Source of the DNA: Moringa oleifera
Taxonomy: Eukaryota; Streptophyta; Magnoliopsida; Brassicales; Moringaceae
DNA length: 64,000 bases
Reading direction: 5' to 3'
Assembly: GCA_021397835.1 (NCBI GenBank)
Contig: JAJFZO010000566.1
Location: forward strand, 2,666,001-2,730,000
The number at the start of each line of letters is the position of its first letter. Positions within the stretch are counted from its first letter, which is position 1. The notes below the pieces were generated by a model. That model worked only from the letters and a program-made list of their open reading frames with translations. It ran no database searches and had not been told where the DNA came from. Shown here in pieces: positions 1-13,850 of this stretch. The position numbers and the translations under genes are program-made.

Positions 1-3000
1 ATTGTGCATGTTAAAATATACATGTCAAATTTATAAACTTAAGTTGTTTAAAAAGTTATCAAATTTTAACTGTGTTATCATATTAAAAAGATAATGTAAT
101 TTAAATATTTTCATAAATTAGTTTTATGAATTTAATTTTATTTGACTCACTTACTTTTTATTTATATATATATTAAATATATTATTTCTTAATTTTTTAT
201 TTTAATATCATTCATAAAAAACATTAAAATTATTATATATATTTAATATCTCAAAAGTTTAACGTTTTTAATTTAGAAAGTTTTTATATTATTTTTATTA
301 ATATTTATTTATAAGTTAACATTTATTTATTTTATTATATTATTTTAATACTAAATTAAAATATTTAATTTTTTCACCTATATAAAATTATTGAACCAAT
401 TCATATATTATTTGTTTAAAATTTTATTAAATTATTATTTTTAAATCTAGTAAACTAATCTGTAGATTATAAATTTCATATTTTTCTAGTAAACAAACTC
501 GAAACTTAGGTGATTGGTTCAGTTATTGAACTGCATAATATTGGCAGGATGAGTAATCTTTTATTTTTTAATAACCCAAAGAGCAATTTCATATCAGCTG
601 AAGGAGCCATGGTTGAGTAAAGCCCATAGCTCAAGTCCAGGTCCACCTTCGTAACTAAGACCCAGGCTCACTTATTTTTTGGTTGGTTTCTCCTATCAAA
701 TTTTTTCTTTTGATATTTTGATTATGTGTTAATTTGAATTGGTGTTATTTTTAAAAAAAATTAAAAATGTATCTTTATAATTTATTTATTTATTTTTATA
801 ATGAATAAATCAATAAACAAAATTATTATTATTAATTTTATTAAATTGTTACGTGTCAATGTTTTTTCAAAATTTTTATATTTATCACTATCTTGATGTT
901 TATGACTAGGCTTTAAATTTTAATACCATATTTGGTTGGCGGAATAAAATAAACAAAATAAAATAGATATTAAGTAAAAAAAGAAAAGAAAATAATTATT
1001 ATATTTAATTTATTAAGATAAAATATAATAAAAATTAATTTTCATGTGTTTAATTTATGAAATAATGTAGTTAAAATAAGCTTAAAAGATTAGTATATTT
1101 TTTTTCATTAAAATGATTTATAATCTAATTATTATTTTAATAAATAAAATTTTTATTAATATAATATTAATTAATTAATAGTTTAGAATTATAAATTATA
1201 AAATAGTAATTACATTTTATTTTCAAATATAAATATTATAAAAATAATATTAATATTTAATAATAATAATATAATATTTTTGCTTTGTTTTTCTCGTTTA
1301 CTAAGATTTATGAAAAAAAGCTAGTAAGTTTTAAAACTTTTGATGTTGTAAACTACGCTATGAAAAAAAGGATAAAGTTTTTATAATTCTATATATAAAA
1401 GAGAGAGCAGTAATTTAATAATTTTTTAAAAAATTAAAACTTTTTTGTTTTCATAAAATAATTATTTTAAAACAATTAATTATATTTTTAAAAAAAAGTT
1501 ATAATTTTTTTGATAAAAATAAATTAAATATCAAAAATATAATTTTCATTTGAAGTGAAATAAAAAAATTACATTCTCGCAAACCAAATATGCTATATAA
1601 GATTTTTAGATTTTTTAAAATGAAACTTCTGAATTTAAATAATCATAATGACAAAATATTAAATAAAAACTAGGGGTACTAAATGGACATATCCAAGGTG
1701 ACAAAAGCACTACGCGAGGAAATCCTGCCTAAGGGTGCAAGCAACATTTATTCGGTTTTTTGTCCCTCACTGTTCCATTTGTGGGCTTGACCTCGCCGTC
1801 TCAACTTGGCTCTCTTTAGTTGTCTCATCTGTTCTCTCACGTGCACGTTACAATTTTTTTTTTTTTATAATAGAAACAAACAATATATTTAATTAGTAAA
1901 TTTATAATCAATGTAATATTGAAATATCATGTACTATGATCTTTTAAAATATAATTATGTTTTTTTTTAAAGCTAAAATCTAGCCAGCATGAATTATTAA
2001 TTAATATTAATATTTAAAATCATAAATAAAATGTTAAATTTTTTTGGGTAAATAAAATATATCAATCACGATACTGTAATTTTTTATTTTTTATTTTTTA
2101 TTTTTATTTAAGTCACAACATATCTCCACCATCACATGATTAATTTTTATATGAATTGGAGACCATGAAAACAGTAAAAATGTGTTTTAAGGGCACAAAT
2201 TCGACACTTCTGATTAAATTTGTAACGTCTCACTGTAAAAATATTATCAAAGTAAATAAAATAACCTTTTAATATTTCATTTTACAAGCATAAATTATAA
2301 TAATATGTTTGAAAGGGTTTCAATTTGGATAATGGTGAGTAGATCGAGAGCTAAAACTCGAATTAATCCCCGGATTTGTTAAGGAGATTAAGGACTTTTG
2401 AAACAGTCGGTCCTAACTATTTTCTTAATTTTAGGAAATTAATTATATCATATTTTATTCTATAAAAAATAAGTAAACTTATTAATTTAATTTTTTTATT
2501 GCCTACATTTTTATGTACCTAACCTCAATCAAGCATGATTACACCGTGCTACTAATTGAGCCATGCAATTTTAGTTTTTTTGTCCGCACGATCTAAAAAA
2601 AGAAAAAGGCAGGTTATAATTGAGTAGATATAAAATCAGATGTTTATTATCAATTTGACTATTATAATTTTGACTAATAAAATGATAATGTAAACAGAAT
2701 CAATTACTGACATAATATAACGTTAAAAAATAACTCAGTCAAAAGTTGCTGCCAAGGTTTAACATATGTTAAAATTCATTGATATAAATATAATATGAAA
2801 AAATAATTCAATTAAATATTAATGCCAATGTTGAATTAATGGAAATAAATCTGTTCCAATCAAAAATGATTGACTGCCGAAACGTAATATAAATTAATAA
2901 ATGTTAACTTGTTTTCAATTATTGGCGAAATACAAATATAGAAAGAAAAAAAATTATTATTCATACTGGAAAAAAGACAAAAGGCAAGTGACATTTGAAG

Positions 3001-3240
3001 GGTATTTTGGCCATTTCGGTTGTTTTCCAAAAATAGGCTCAAATCTAATATTGGAAACAAGGCAACTAGCCACGGATGATGCAGTTTTGAAGCATTGATT
3101 AAATTTGTTGTCGTTTTCATGGAAGTTTATTAAATAAATATTTATGTAGAGAATCCACGCGATATACTGAAAAAAAAAAAGAATATATTATTTTTTCAGT
3201 TTATTATTAAAGAATTTATTTTTTATTATATATGATAGAT
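1..3240. other. AT-rich intergenic DNA, no gene seen
   Basis: This is long A/T-rich spacer with no convincing coding region. The short open frames around 2860-3120 are low-complexity and resemble nothing I know. A less AT-rich island at about 1680-1850 contains a CACGTG core (near 1840), a possible bZIP/bHLH site, but nothing shows that it is used. Confidence 0.6.
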
Positions 3241-3412
3241 TCTCTGATGAGTTGCTATTAGAGAGATGTAATATCGACGATGCAATCAATGGCTGTTTTC
3301 GGATACGTCATCATGGGTTTCTGTTGACACCATGGACAGGCATAAATCTCGAGCTCTTTCGTGGTCGTTGCAGAGTGGTGCCTAGCTTTCAGGTTCTGCA
3401 ACCAAAGGCCTA

Positions 3413-6284
3413 ATGGAGAGAACTTTCTTTTTCATTTTGTTGATGGTTTTGTTTCTTTTGGCTGGGTCTTGGGTTTCTCTGAACAAGCAGAGAAGCTTTG
3501 ATTGCTCTCACTGGAGATCAAGTCCATGGTGCAGAAATGGGAAGGTCGGTTCAGTGCTGCAGAGCCGAGTTTGGAGGCCGACGGACCATTCGGCGGAGAC
3601 GCCTCACCACCCGCTAGACCCGCTTACAGTACAAGAGATCAACAGGGTCCGTTCAATCTTCTCGTTGTATGGACCCTTTCGTTCTTCTTCTTCTTCTCCG
3701 ACGATTCACTCGTTGTCGCTTGATGAACCTGACAAGTCTCGGGTTTTGGCCTGGAAGAAGGGAGACCCTCTTCCGCCGAGAAAAGCAGAAGTTATTGCGT
3801 TGACGGATGGGCAGTCTCATGTGGTCACGGTGGACTTGGATTTGGGCCGGGTCACCAACCACGTGGTTAATCCGACCTCTGGTTATCCGATGGTTACCAT
3901 GGATGACATTTTGGTAGCAACGCAAGTGCCGTTCTCCAGTTCAGAGCTCAACAAATCTGTCGCTGCGCGAGGGGTCTCGTTGTCTGACTTGACCTGCATC
4001 TCGCCGTCGGCCGGCTGGTACGGCCCTGACGAGGAAGGAAGAAGGATCATGAAAGTCCAATGCTTCTCCAACGAAAACACAGCCAATTTCTACATGAGGC
4101 CCCTGGAAGGGCTCACTATGACAGTGGATATAGACAAGAGAGAACTGGTGAAGTTTTCCGACACCGGCAGAGACATCCCGGTCCCGAAAAGCACCGCCAC
4201 GGATTACCGATACAGTGTCCAAGACAAACCACCCGAAATGGAACCACTGAATTCAATATCCATGGAGCAGCCAGACGGCCCCAGCTTCAAAGTCGAAGAC
4301 GGGCACGTAGTGAAGTGGGCCAACTGGGTGTTCCACCTGAAAGCTGACCAACGAGCCGGTCTGGTGATCTCACGAGCCATGGTACGGGACTCCGAGACAG
4401 GTCAACTCCGTAGCGTGATGTACAAAGGGTTCGCTTCGGAGCTGTTTGTGCCGTACATGGACCCAGACGAGGGCTGGTACTGGAAGACTTACATGGACGC
4501 TGGTGAGTTCGGAGTAGGAGCATGTTCCCTGGCACTTGTCCCTCTAAACGACTGCCCTAAGAACTCATTCTACATTGACGGAATCTTTGTTTCTTCTGAC
4601 GGAAAGCCATTTGTCCAGCCTAACATCATATGTTTATTCGAAAGATACGCCGGAGACATTAGTTGGCGACATTCAGACAGTCTCTTCCACAATTCTGAGG
4701 TGTATATGCATACCAAGTCAATCATATGATATAAAACAAAAGCTTCGAACTATTATAAATATGCTTATAAGAATATTAATTAATCCAGATGGGTGCTTTT
4801 AGATTATTGATTAAATTTCATTGGGTGCTCTTGGATTTAATTTCGTACAGGTTAGAGAAGCAAGGCCTAAGGTGACACTGGTGGCTCGAACAGCAGCATC
4901 AATTGGAAACTACGACTACATTTTCGACTGGGAATTTCAGACAGACGGTTTGATTCGTGTCAAGGTTGTCACCAGCTCAACACTTCTTATTATAATCCGA
5001 TTATCACTAAATTAAAGCAAAATTTCAAGCTAAAATAATCATTAATCCTTGCAGGTGGGCTTGTCTGGGATGTTAATGGTGAAGGGAACTCCTTATGAAA
5101 ACCTGCATGAAATAAAAAACCAGGACGCTATGACAGGGCCTCTGATATCAGAAAACCTCATCGGAGTAGTTCACGATCACTTCATCACTTACCACCTGGA
5201 CATGGACATCGACGGAGCTAACAATTCATTTGTCAAGGTGAATTTGGTGAAGCAAGAGACATTTCCAGGCCAGTCTCCCAGGAAGAGCTATCTGAAAGCT
5301 AAGAGACAGATTGTTGAGAGAGAAAAAGATGCTCAAGTGAAGCTGAAGCTGTATGACCCATCAGAGTTTCATGTCATCAATCCTTCCAGGGAATCCAGAT
5401 TGGGAAACCCGTCTGGATACAAAATCGTCCCTGGTGGAACTGCAGCAAGCCTGCTTGATCTAGATGATCCTCCCCAATTAAGAAGTGCTTTCACTAATAA
5501 TCAGGTAACCTACAATACACTTAATTACTTGCACATCCCTTAATTTGAAACCACAAAATTGCGAGTGGGCTCTCAGACAAGGACTTCGGCAAGAAAAGCA
5601 AGCTTACTATGCCTGCAATCGAGACAGACATGACAACCCACAGTCCAGACGTATTAATTGTATCTGAGCTGAGCAGGCACTAACAAGGAACCAGCTGACC
5701 CGTTTGTCAGACAGTGATTGTTCCTGAATTTTATTACTGAGTTAGCTTTATAGATTCTTTCTAATTAGATTCTAATTGATCCTTCTAGATATGGGTGACC
5801 CCGTATAGTCGGAAGGAACAATGGGCTGGAGGACTTTTGACATACCAGAGCCAAGGAGATGACACACTTGCTGTCTGGTCCAACAGGTACGTATCTATAC
5901 CATAATTTTCACTTCTTACACCCCGTTTATCTCACATCTGGATTAGATTCTGTATGAGATTTAACTTGTGATTTCAATCATATAAAACTACACAGTTTTC
6001 TAATTAAATACTATGTAATCCTTAAAGATAAAGAAAATAATATCTCACAAGTAAATGTCTTGTTTATGAACAGGAATCGGGGAATCGAGAATAAGGACAT
6101 TGTGCTATGGTACACGTTGGGGTTCCACCACATACCATGCCAAGAAGATTTTCCAATAATGCCCACAGTGTCATCAAGCTTTGATTTAAAGCCACTCAAT
6201 TTCTTCGAAAGCAATCCAATTCTTCGAGTAGCACCCAACTTTGAGAAGGATTTGCCCATTTGCAATCCTGTGGTTAATGCTTGA
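3413..6284 (+). CDS. CuAO: Copper amine oxidase, tandem copy 1 (5 exons, 719 aa)
   Basis: Primary amine oxidase that oxidatively deaminates di- and polyamines to aldehydes, H2O2 and ammonia. Exons are 3413-4699, 4851-4964, 5055-5504, 5789-5886 and 6074-6284; all borders are GT-AG and the frame closes to 719 aa. A hydrophobic leader at residues 5-22 suggests secretion. N2/N3 regions precede the catalytic domain. Visible active-site parts are the base Asp362 (YMDAGE), the topaquinone precursor Tyr450 (NYDY), copper ligands His507 and His509 (HDH) and a third His in the HH pair at 668-669. The ATG at 3413 opens directly onto the leader. Compared with copy 2, the end of exon 1 is clearly diverged: residues 368-376, and [12 protein letters not shown] where copy 2 reads [12 protein letters not shown]. 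One residue is also missing near 267. All key residues remain, so it is probably functional but may differ in substrate or activity. Confidence 0.93.
5505..5788 (+). other. Intron 3 of CuAO copy 1, absent from copy 2
   Basis: A phase-0 intron of 284 bp (GTAACC...TTCTAG) interrupts the codon series NNQ | IWVTPY. In CuAO copy 2 the same codons run on without a gap at 12190/12191, and the joined length (450 + 98 bp) equals copy 2's single 548-bp exon. Confidence 0.93.
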
Positions 6285-9200
6285 AACGGAATGAGGGAGA
6301 TTCCTTGGATGTGTAATTTGATATTTTATGCAGCAATTTTATCTGCGACATAAGGGAAAAATAAAATAGAAGACATTGAGAATATTGGATGGCTAGAAAC
6401 TTTTTTTGTTGTTTGGATAGCGGGAAAGTTTGATGATGCATGCTTGTTAGGAGGCAAAATCTTCTTACCTTGATTAAGTTTTTGTTGTCTTTTAATTAAG
6501 AGTGATTTTTAAATCATTGCAAAGGTCACCACTTGTTAGAAATAAAAATTTTATTTTTTTATAATTAATATATTTAATATTTCATCTGCAAAAAATAAAT
6601 AAATATCAAAATTTTAATAAATGAGACTCTTTAATGTTTTAAATTAAGTTTAGATAAATGATCCTTTCATTGTAAAACTTATATGATTATCTATTTATTT
6701 AATAAAAAACTAAAAATAAATGAAAGTGCCAAAATTCTTTAATAGAGGAGACTCTAATCCTTACCTTGAATTTATATATGAAAAAATAAATAAAAAATAC
6801 AATAAAACAGATAAAATAATTTAAAAGAGATTAATTCTCTCTTCCTTGCTACTGCTTATATCATTATTTATCCACTTTTTATAAATCAAAATTTTTAGTA
6901 CATATAATTATTATAAATAATCTTTTATGAGGGTTTTTTTTTTTTTGAAAAGTTTTACTAGTCCATTTCATTTTATGCTTAGATATTAAAAAAAATCAAG
7001 AAAATTAATTAATACAATATGATGGGTCACTTCCAAAGTTTTGTGTTCAGAAGTCAATTAATCAATAATGGCTTTGTATACTTTTGACTGGAACAAGACA
7101 CTCCATAATAATTTTACAGTACCCACCAATAATGAATGATTTGATAGATTCAAGAATTTGTGATTCTTTTGAATTTTGGTTTTTTAGCTCATGTATACAT
7201 TGTAAATATCTCTCGAATTTTTTTAATAGTAAGTAAAAAAATATTTTTATAATTTATAATAAATAAATAAATAAAATTTTAATTATTAATTTTATTAAAT
7301 TATTAAATATTATATATAATTTTATAAATTATTTTTAAAGTAATTAATAACATAAAAAATTTAATGATTTATATTATCATATAAAAAATTACAAGTTCGA
7401 GTGATATTTCAGGTTAGATAGGCTTTTTTCTTTATTGCATTTATATTTTTTGAGAAAACATATTTTTCATTTTTTAAAAATGTATTAATATAATTTAAAT
7501 TAACAAAAAAAGTAATCTTGTTTTTGAAGATATAAATCTTGAAAATATGATTTCATATGTTTTTGCAATGAAATTAAATTTTTATTAAGCTATTTTTTTT
7601 TCATCTAATCCGCAAGTAAGTCTCTGATTAAGAATTATAAAATTTGTAACGAATACCTCTTACTTCAAATTTACACCACCCAAAATAAATTATTATAAAT
7701 AATAGAAACTCAAAAAAAAAAATTTCCTTTGATTTTTAGTTGGTCAAGTCACACACATAACTTTTTAAACATCATAATTTTCTTGATAATGTAGTAATAA
7801 TAAAGATTTGGCATAAATTTTATCCTTTAAATTTTTATTAAATTTATTTTTTACTTAAGCTTGAAGAATTATAAAAGGTTTTATGTCAAAAATTAAAGAA
7901 AAACCATGTAACAAAAAAAATTTAAAAAACATTAATTCAATAAAAAAAAACCCATAATAAAAATGATGAATTTCCTCGAAAAAGTCTTATTCATTCACAA
8001 ATGAAATTAAAAATATTTTTAAAAGGACTTACATATCTACATCATTCACATTTCCTTTTTTTATTTATTTATCTATTCATATATCCTCAACTTTCAAACT
8101 TTTTTTTTTTCATGTTGTAAATATTAAATGAGTGCCTAAAATAGTAATTTCCTAACTTCACATGTAGTTGGAGGTATATGAATAAAAAATGAGGTCTTAA
8201 ATTAATACAAGGTAAGATATAAACTATAAGATCGTACCAAAGCACCTCTAATTTTAATAAGAATTCAATAAATTATTTTACAGATCAAAGTGCAGTAAAT
8301 AAGTAAAAGTAAAAAAAAAAAATTGTTAAATTAATTGCATAGAGAAGAGCTATATCTATGTTAATTTTTAGATTAATACTTAAATAAACATTTTGATATT
8401 TCTTCAATGCGAGACATTTATTCAATAAAATAATTTACATTAAATATCTAAAAATACACCTATAATTGATATAATTTTTTAAATTTCATTTATTAAAAAT
8501 GTAAATTTTAATAATAATTAATTAATTTTTTTATCAATATCATTGACCGTTGTGATCATTATGCAATAGTGATTTCGTTTTTTAGATTGTCTTTAATTAC
8601 TGCATTTTGTTTCCTATCGTGACTACATGATCCAAAAATCCGATTTATTCCGTCAATGGACGGGCATCTTGTAGTCGCTATATAGTATTAATTGATGAAA
8701 TTTGTCGCATCTTGTGATGTCCAAAATATTTTTCCTAACAAAATATCTTTAGTTTAACACAAAATCCAAAAATACTATAAAAAAGAGAGTTTTATGAGAT
8801 TTTTTTCTCCCACTTGCACTTAAAATTCCTCATGTATATGTGCGCACGCAAGCGCGATATTATTTGGACCGATGAAAATAATCTTGTTACCCGCTTAGAT
8901 GTAAACTAATTAAATAATGTTACATTAAGCTTTTATGGCTTTCAATCACATTTCAACAAGATTATTGTGCCATTTTTATTTGGATTAGCTGGATCTTAAT
9001 GTGAATTCAATTTAGATTCGATGGATTCTTATATAGACAAATACTTTGTCCATCTTTAAATTAAAACTTTTTATGATTTTTGTTATAATAGTAATTTTTT
9101 TACAAATTAAAACATTTATTTGTCGATCATTTAGACTTTAAATTTAATAAAAAAATTAAAAATAACATTTAAATGATACATGTGATTTTATAATTTTATG

Positions 9201-9850
9201 GCACAATATAAGAGTATTTACAGTAATAATTTAAAAATGGAGAAAATATATATGCTTATTAGGGAAAAAAAAGTTGCTATCTTGATTTAATTTTTATTGT
9301 TTTCTATAAAAGTGATTTTTTAGAACATGGTAGGTTCTATGAGTGGTAGAAATAAATTTTTATATTTTTCCATGACATGTGAAAATAAATAAGTAAATAT
9401 TAAAAATCTTTAATAATGATTTTTTTTAATACTTAAATCAGGTTTAGATATGAAAATTTTAGGAAAAAAAATGAAATGTGGAAGAGATCAGACAATTGAA
9501 AGGGATGGCCTCTGTAATTTTGGAATTTATACTTATTTAAAAAAATAAATTTCAAAATCTTAACAGTGGAAATTCTCCCCTATTGTTATATTAGGTTTAG
9601 ATATGCCCCTTATACAGTATTGATAAACACGATGAAAAATTAATCCATGTGGCATGATGGATCAATAGAAAGTTTGGATTAAAAATTCACTTAGTGTATA
9701 AATAATTAATGCTTTAATTTTAACTTGTTCAAAATGAATAATTTAATAAATTAAAAAATTTAATTAAAATCTGTGATTATAAATGCGTTGATTCACAAAT
9801 AAGTCAATTAAAAATAAAAATAAAAAATAAAAAAGAAGAGGAAGAAAGGA
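6285..9850. other. AT-rich spacer between the two CuAO genes
   Basis: About 3.5 kb of A/T-rich DNA with many short homopolymer runs. I see no coding region, RNA gene or clear transposon. The 3' untranslated end of CuAO copy 1 must lie in the first few hundred bases. A slightly more complex stretch at 8550-8720 has no recognisable identity. Confidence 0.6.
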
Positions 9851-9912
9851 AGGAACATTTTATAAGCTTTCTCTGCCCCTTACTTCCAGCCACGCTACGG
9901 CTCTTTGGCTGT

Positions 9913-9920
9913 TTATATAA
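9913..9920 (+). promoter_or_regulatory. TATA box of CuAO copy 2
   Basis: TTATATAA lies about 60 bp upstream of the ATG at 9982 and is followed by a pyrimidine-rich stretch that fits a short 5' leader. It is the only TATA-like word in an otherwise GC-richer promoter segment (9860-9980). Confidence 0.6.
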
Positions 9921-9981
9921 CACTTCCCTCATCCTTAAGGCTCTTGCTCAGAGGACACTCGTCGAGTGTGACAGAGAGGCC

Positions 9982-12633
9982 ATGGAATCGAAAAGCTTCC
10001 TTCGTTTGCTTCTTCTGTTTCTCAGTGTATGCCTTGTCCTCATCTTCACGTGGGTTCATCTCCCTTACGCGCCGCCTCCCACCGCTGGGCTTTTCGACTG
10101 CACCACCAACTCCCCTTGGTGCACCTCCAAGAACCGGCTCTTTTCCAAGGAACCGAATGGCAAAGACGGCCACTTTATCAGGAACCCCACAAAGCCCACG
10201 CGCCACAGGGACCATGCTTCTGATACTCCCCACCACCCGCTAGACCCACTGACTGTCCAGGAGATGAACACTGTTCGAAGAATTCTCTCCAGACACGCGC
10301 TATTCACCTCGGCTAAACCCTACGCGTTTCACTCTGTGGTGCTGGAGGAGCCTCAGAAGCCGCTTGTCCTCAACTGGCGAAAGGGGGACCCACTTCCCCC
10401 GAGAAAGGTCTCAGTCGTCGCACGTGTCAATGGAAGCTCACACGTGTTGACAGTTGACTTGACCACCGGGGAGGTCACCGTACAAGACTCCCCGTCCGTG
10501 TCCGGTTACCCAACCATGACCATCGAGGACATGACGTCGTCGACTTGGGCTCCGTTCTCTAACGCCGAGTTCAACCGCACCATCGTTTCCCGAGGGGTCA
10601 ATCTGACGGATGCTGCATGCCTGCCGCTTTCGCTCGGCTGGTACGGCGAGAAAGAAGAGAACCGGAGGTTGGTTAAGGTGCAGTGCTACTCCATGAAAGA
10701 CACTGCCAACTTCTACATGAGACCAATAGAAGGGTTGACGGTGCTCCTCGACATAGACACTAAGGAAGTGCTACAGATATCAGATAGGGGAAGGAACATA
10801 CCCATACCAAAGGCGACCAACACAGATTACCGATACTACTCTGTACAGGAACTAAACCGAGAAATGGACCTCCTCAACCCGATATCCATCGAGCAACCGA
10901 AAGGTCCGAGCTTTGTCATAGAAGATGAACACACAGTCAAATGGGCGAACTGGGAGTTTCACCTGAAACCTGACCCGAGAGCCGGGGTGGTGATCTCTCG
11001 GGCCAGGGTCCGGGACCCGGAAAGTGGAGAGATCAGGAACATAATGTACAGGGGCTTCACATCGGAACTGTTTGTGCCGTACATGGACCCAACAGATGCA
11101 TGGTACTTCAAGACATATATGGACGCCGGCGAATACGGGTTCGGGTTACAAGCCATGCCACTTGACCCACTCAACGATTGCCCCAGAAACGCCCACTACA
11201 TGGATGGCGTGTTCGCCGCCGGCGATGGAACTCCCTACGTCCAGTCCAACATGGTTTGCGTGTTTGAAAGTTACGCCGGTGATATCGGGTGGCGGCACGC
11301 TGAGAGTCCGATCACCGGTATGCAGGTGGGTTTTTTGTCTGGAACCAATTACCGAATATATTATTGCATAATCGGTGTGATTTGGTTCATTAGTGCTCTG
11401 TTACACTAGTTGACGTGACTGGCTGTTTTTTTTCTTTTGTTTGATTCCTCTTCTGCAGATAAGAGAAGTGAGACCGAAGGTGACGCTAGTGGTGAGAATG
11501 GCAGCATCAGTTGCCAATTACGATTATATTGTCGATTGGGAGTTTCAGACAGATGGGTTAATCCGAGTCAAGGTAACTGAAACTAATCCTTATTCAACAT
11601 AAACAAATCCATGAGTTTGTTTTATATCAAAAATTATATAATATTCAGCTCTCAGATCTGTAAATATAGTTTTAAATTTGATGCCATACGGTTCTCTTTT
11701 CTGATGCTAACACTGGTATTTTCCTGGTTACCAAACACAGGTTGGACTCAGTGGTATTTTAATGGTGAAGGGGAGTCCCTATGAGAACATGAACCAAGTA
11801 CCGCCTGGAGATAATCTCTACGGCACCCTTTTGTCTGAAAATATCATCGGCGTCATCCATGACCACTTCGTTACATTCTACCTGGACATGGACATCGACG
11901 GCTCGGACAACTCCTTCGTTAAGGTAAACATTCAGAGGCAAGAGACCTCCCCCGGAGAGTCGCCGAGGAGGAGCTACTTGAAAGCTGTAAGAAACGTGGC
12001 TAAGACTGAGAAAGATGCACAGATTAAGCTCAAACTCTACGAACCAGCTGAGTTTCATGTCATCAACCCGAACAAGAAGACTCGGGTCGGGAACCCTGTA
12101 GGTTACAAGGTTGTCCCTGGTGGCACTGCCGCAAGCTTGCTTGATCACCAGGATCCGCCGCAGCAAAGAGGTGCCTTCACCAATAACCAGATATGGGTCA
12201 CCCCTTATAACCGCAGTGAACAGTGGGCAGGTGGGTTGTTCGTTTACCAGAGTAAAGGAGATGATACTCTTGCCGTGTGGTCTGATAGGTACGTAGCCCT
12301 TGATCTCTTCCATGTAATCCACGTATTTTCACTTGTAAGACTTGATAGTTTATGCCAGATTAAAAAACTTCGAGGATCAGGTCAGTAGGTGGTACTGATT
12401 TTGACGGGGCTGATATTTGCAGGAATCGACCAATTGAGAATGAAGACATTGTAGTGTGGTACACATTAGGATTCCATCACATACCATGCCAAGAAGATTT
12501 TCCGATAATGCCAACGGTGTCATCCAGCTTTGATTTGAAGCCTGTAAATTTCTTCGAGAGCAATCCGATTCTTCGCATACCGCCAAATTTGGAGGAGGAC
12601 CTGCCTGTGTGCAAGCCTGCTGATTCAGCTTGA
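9982..12633 (+). CDS. CuAO: Copper amine oxidase, tandem copy 2 (4 exons, 738 aa)
   Basis: Paralogue of the gene at 3413-6284 with the same reaction: oxidative deamination of amines with H2O2 release, probably in the apoplast or secretory route. Exons are 9982-11325, 11459-11572, 11741-12288 and 12423-12633. Residues 6-27 form a hydrophobic signal or anchor segment, followed by a proline-rich stretch. Motifs are base Asp381 (YMDAGE), TPQ Tyr469 (NYDY), copper ligands His526 and His528 (HDH), and the HHIP segment near the C-terminus. There is no SKL-type peroxisomal tail. It follows the family consensus better than copy 1, including WRHAE and PITGM at the end of exon 1. It lacks the intron that splits the equivalent of its exon 3 in copy 1. 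Confidence 0.95.
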
Positions 12634-13850
12634 GAAAGGAGACCACTATTTGTCTGATTTTGTATGAGTGGAATTTCCACCAGATGAAGTAGAGATTAGG
12701 GCTTCAATAGTTGCATGTAAGAACAAATTTAAATAATAAGTTCTGATCAAAATTTTCCTGGGAAAACTAGTTTAGAATTTTTCTTTTCATAAAGTTAGCA
12801 TATATTGATAAAAAATTTGAAAAAATTATATCCAAAAACTAATTGCTCTTAACATCACCAATAACCAAAATGGGTGTTAGAAGTATGCAATAAGACGAGC
12901 TCTCAGAAGCTTAAAATTGCTCTCAACATCAACTTCAAGTCTCATATTCTCACAAACAGAAGGAAATAGACAAATTGTTGGCGACAGAAGTGATTGGTTT
13001 ATTTCTCGGTGCCTGACTTGGTTGCTTAGAAGCATACTAATTAGCTGAAATGGGGATGACTGGGAACTCCAATTTCTCTTAGTGGAGAGGCTTGCATGTC
13101 AATTGTCATGGTTAGCATCAGCTCGCACCTGGACTCTCCTGTAGGCTGATGTCAATAAAATTAAGGGTCGTTGAAGAAGCTAAGCAACTGGAGACTATTG
13201 GCACCCCGTGGAAAAATTTCAAGAGATACCCAAGAAAGAAGATGAACGAAAATGACATGGGCAATGAATCTTTTATAAAGATTCCATTTAATATAAAGAG
13301 TGTAAATAGGTGATGTATTCAGTTTTGTCTGCATTTGACAAATAATTGAGAGGAGATTCCATTTTTTGATTCATCACATTTCCTGGATGCTTTCTTTTCT
13401 ATACAGTGACAGCAGATAAGATATTAATGATTTTTCATTTTACTTTAGAAACTTAATTATTGCAAGGCCCCTCCATGTAAATGTCGGAATCTTAGCAAAA
13501 GAGATTCTCTTATACCTAAATCACTACCTAGTATAATAAAGAAAAATGAGAGACGGCTTATCTGATCATCTTGTACGTATTCTTTATATGGGTTTAAAGT
13601 CCTTACCTTTAATTTACATTTTCTTTTTTGGGTTGGAGGCCTTATGATCAATAGTGTTTGAGTAGGCTGAGCTCCCCGTTATTGGGCTATGGGTTCTTAA
13701 ACTAGGCAATTCATTTTCAATACCCTCTTATACATAACTGAGTGCTAGCTTAATTTTGATTAAAAGAGTTTGATCTATTGGCTATAGTCCCATCCCTAAA
13801 GAAAATTCATTTAGAATCATCAAAAGCCAGAAAGTGTTGGAAATGCGGCG
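12634..13850. other. Spacer downstream of CuAO copy 2
   Basis: Moderately complex, non-coding-looking DNA that includes the 3' UTR of CuAO copy 2. The segment at 13000-13260 is less AT-rich than the surroundings and may be old gene debris, but no frame gives a recognisable protein. Confidence 0.5.

Noticed and set aside
2860..3120. Small open frames on both strands upstream of CuAO copy 1
   Set aside because: A/T-rich, low-complexity and unrelated to any family I know; they overlap each other on opposite strands.
11759..12322. Long minus-strand open frame opposite CuAO copy 2 exon 3
   Set aside because: It is the antisense of a highly conserved coding exon and has no independent family features.
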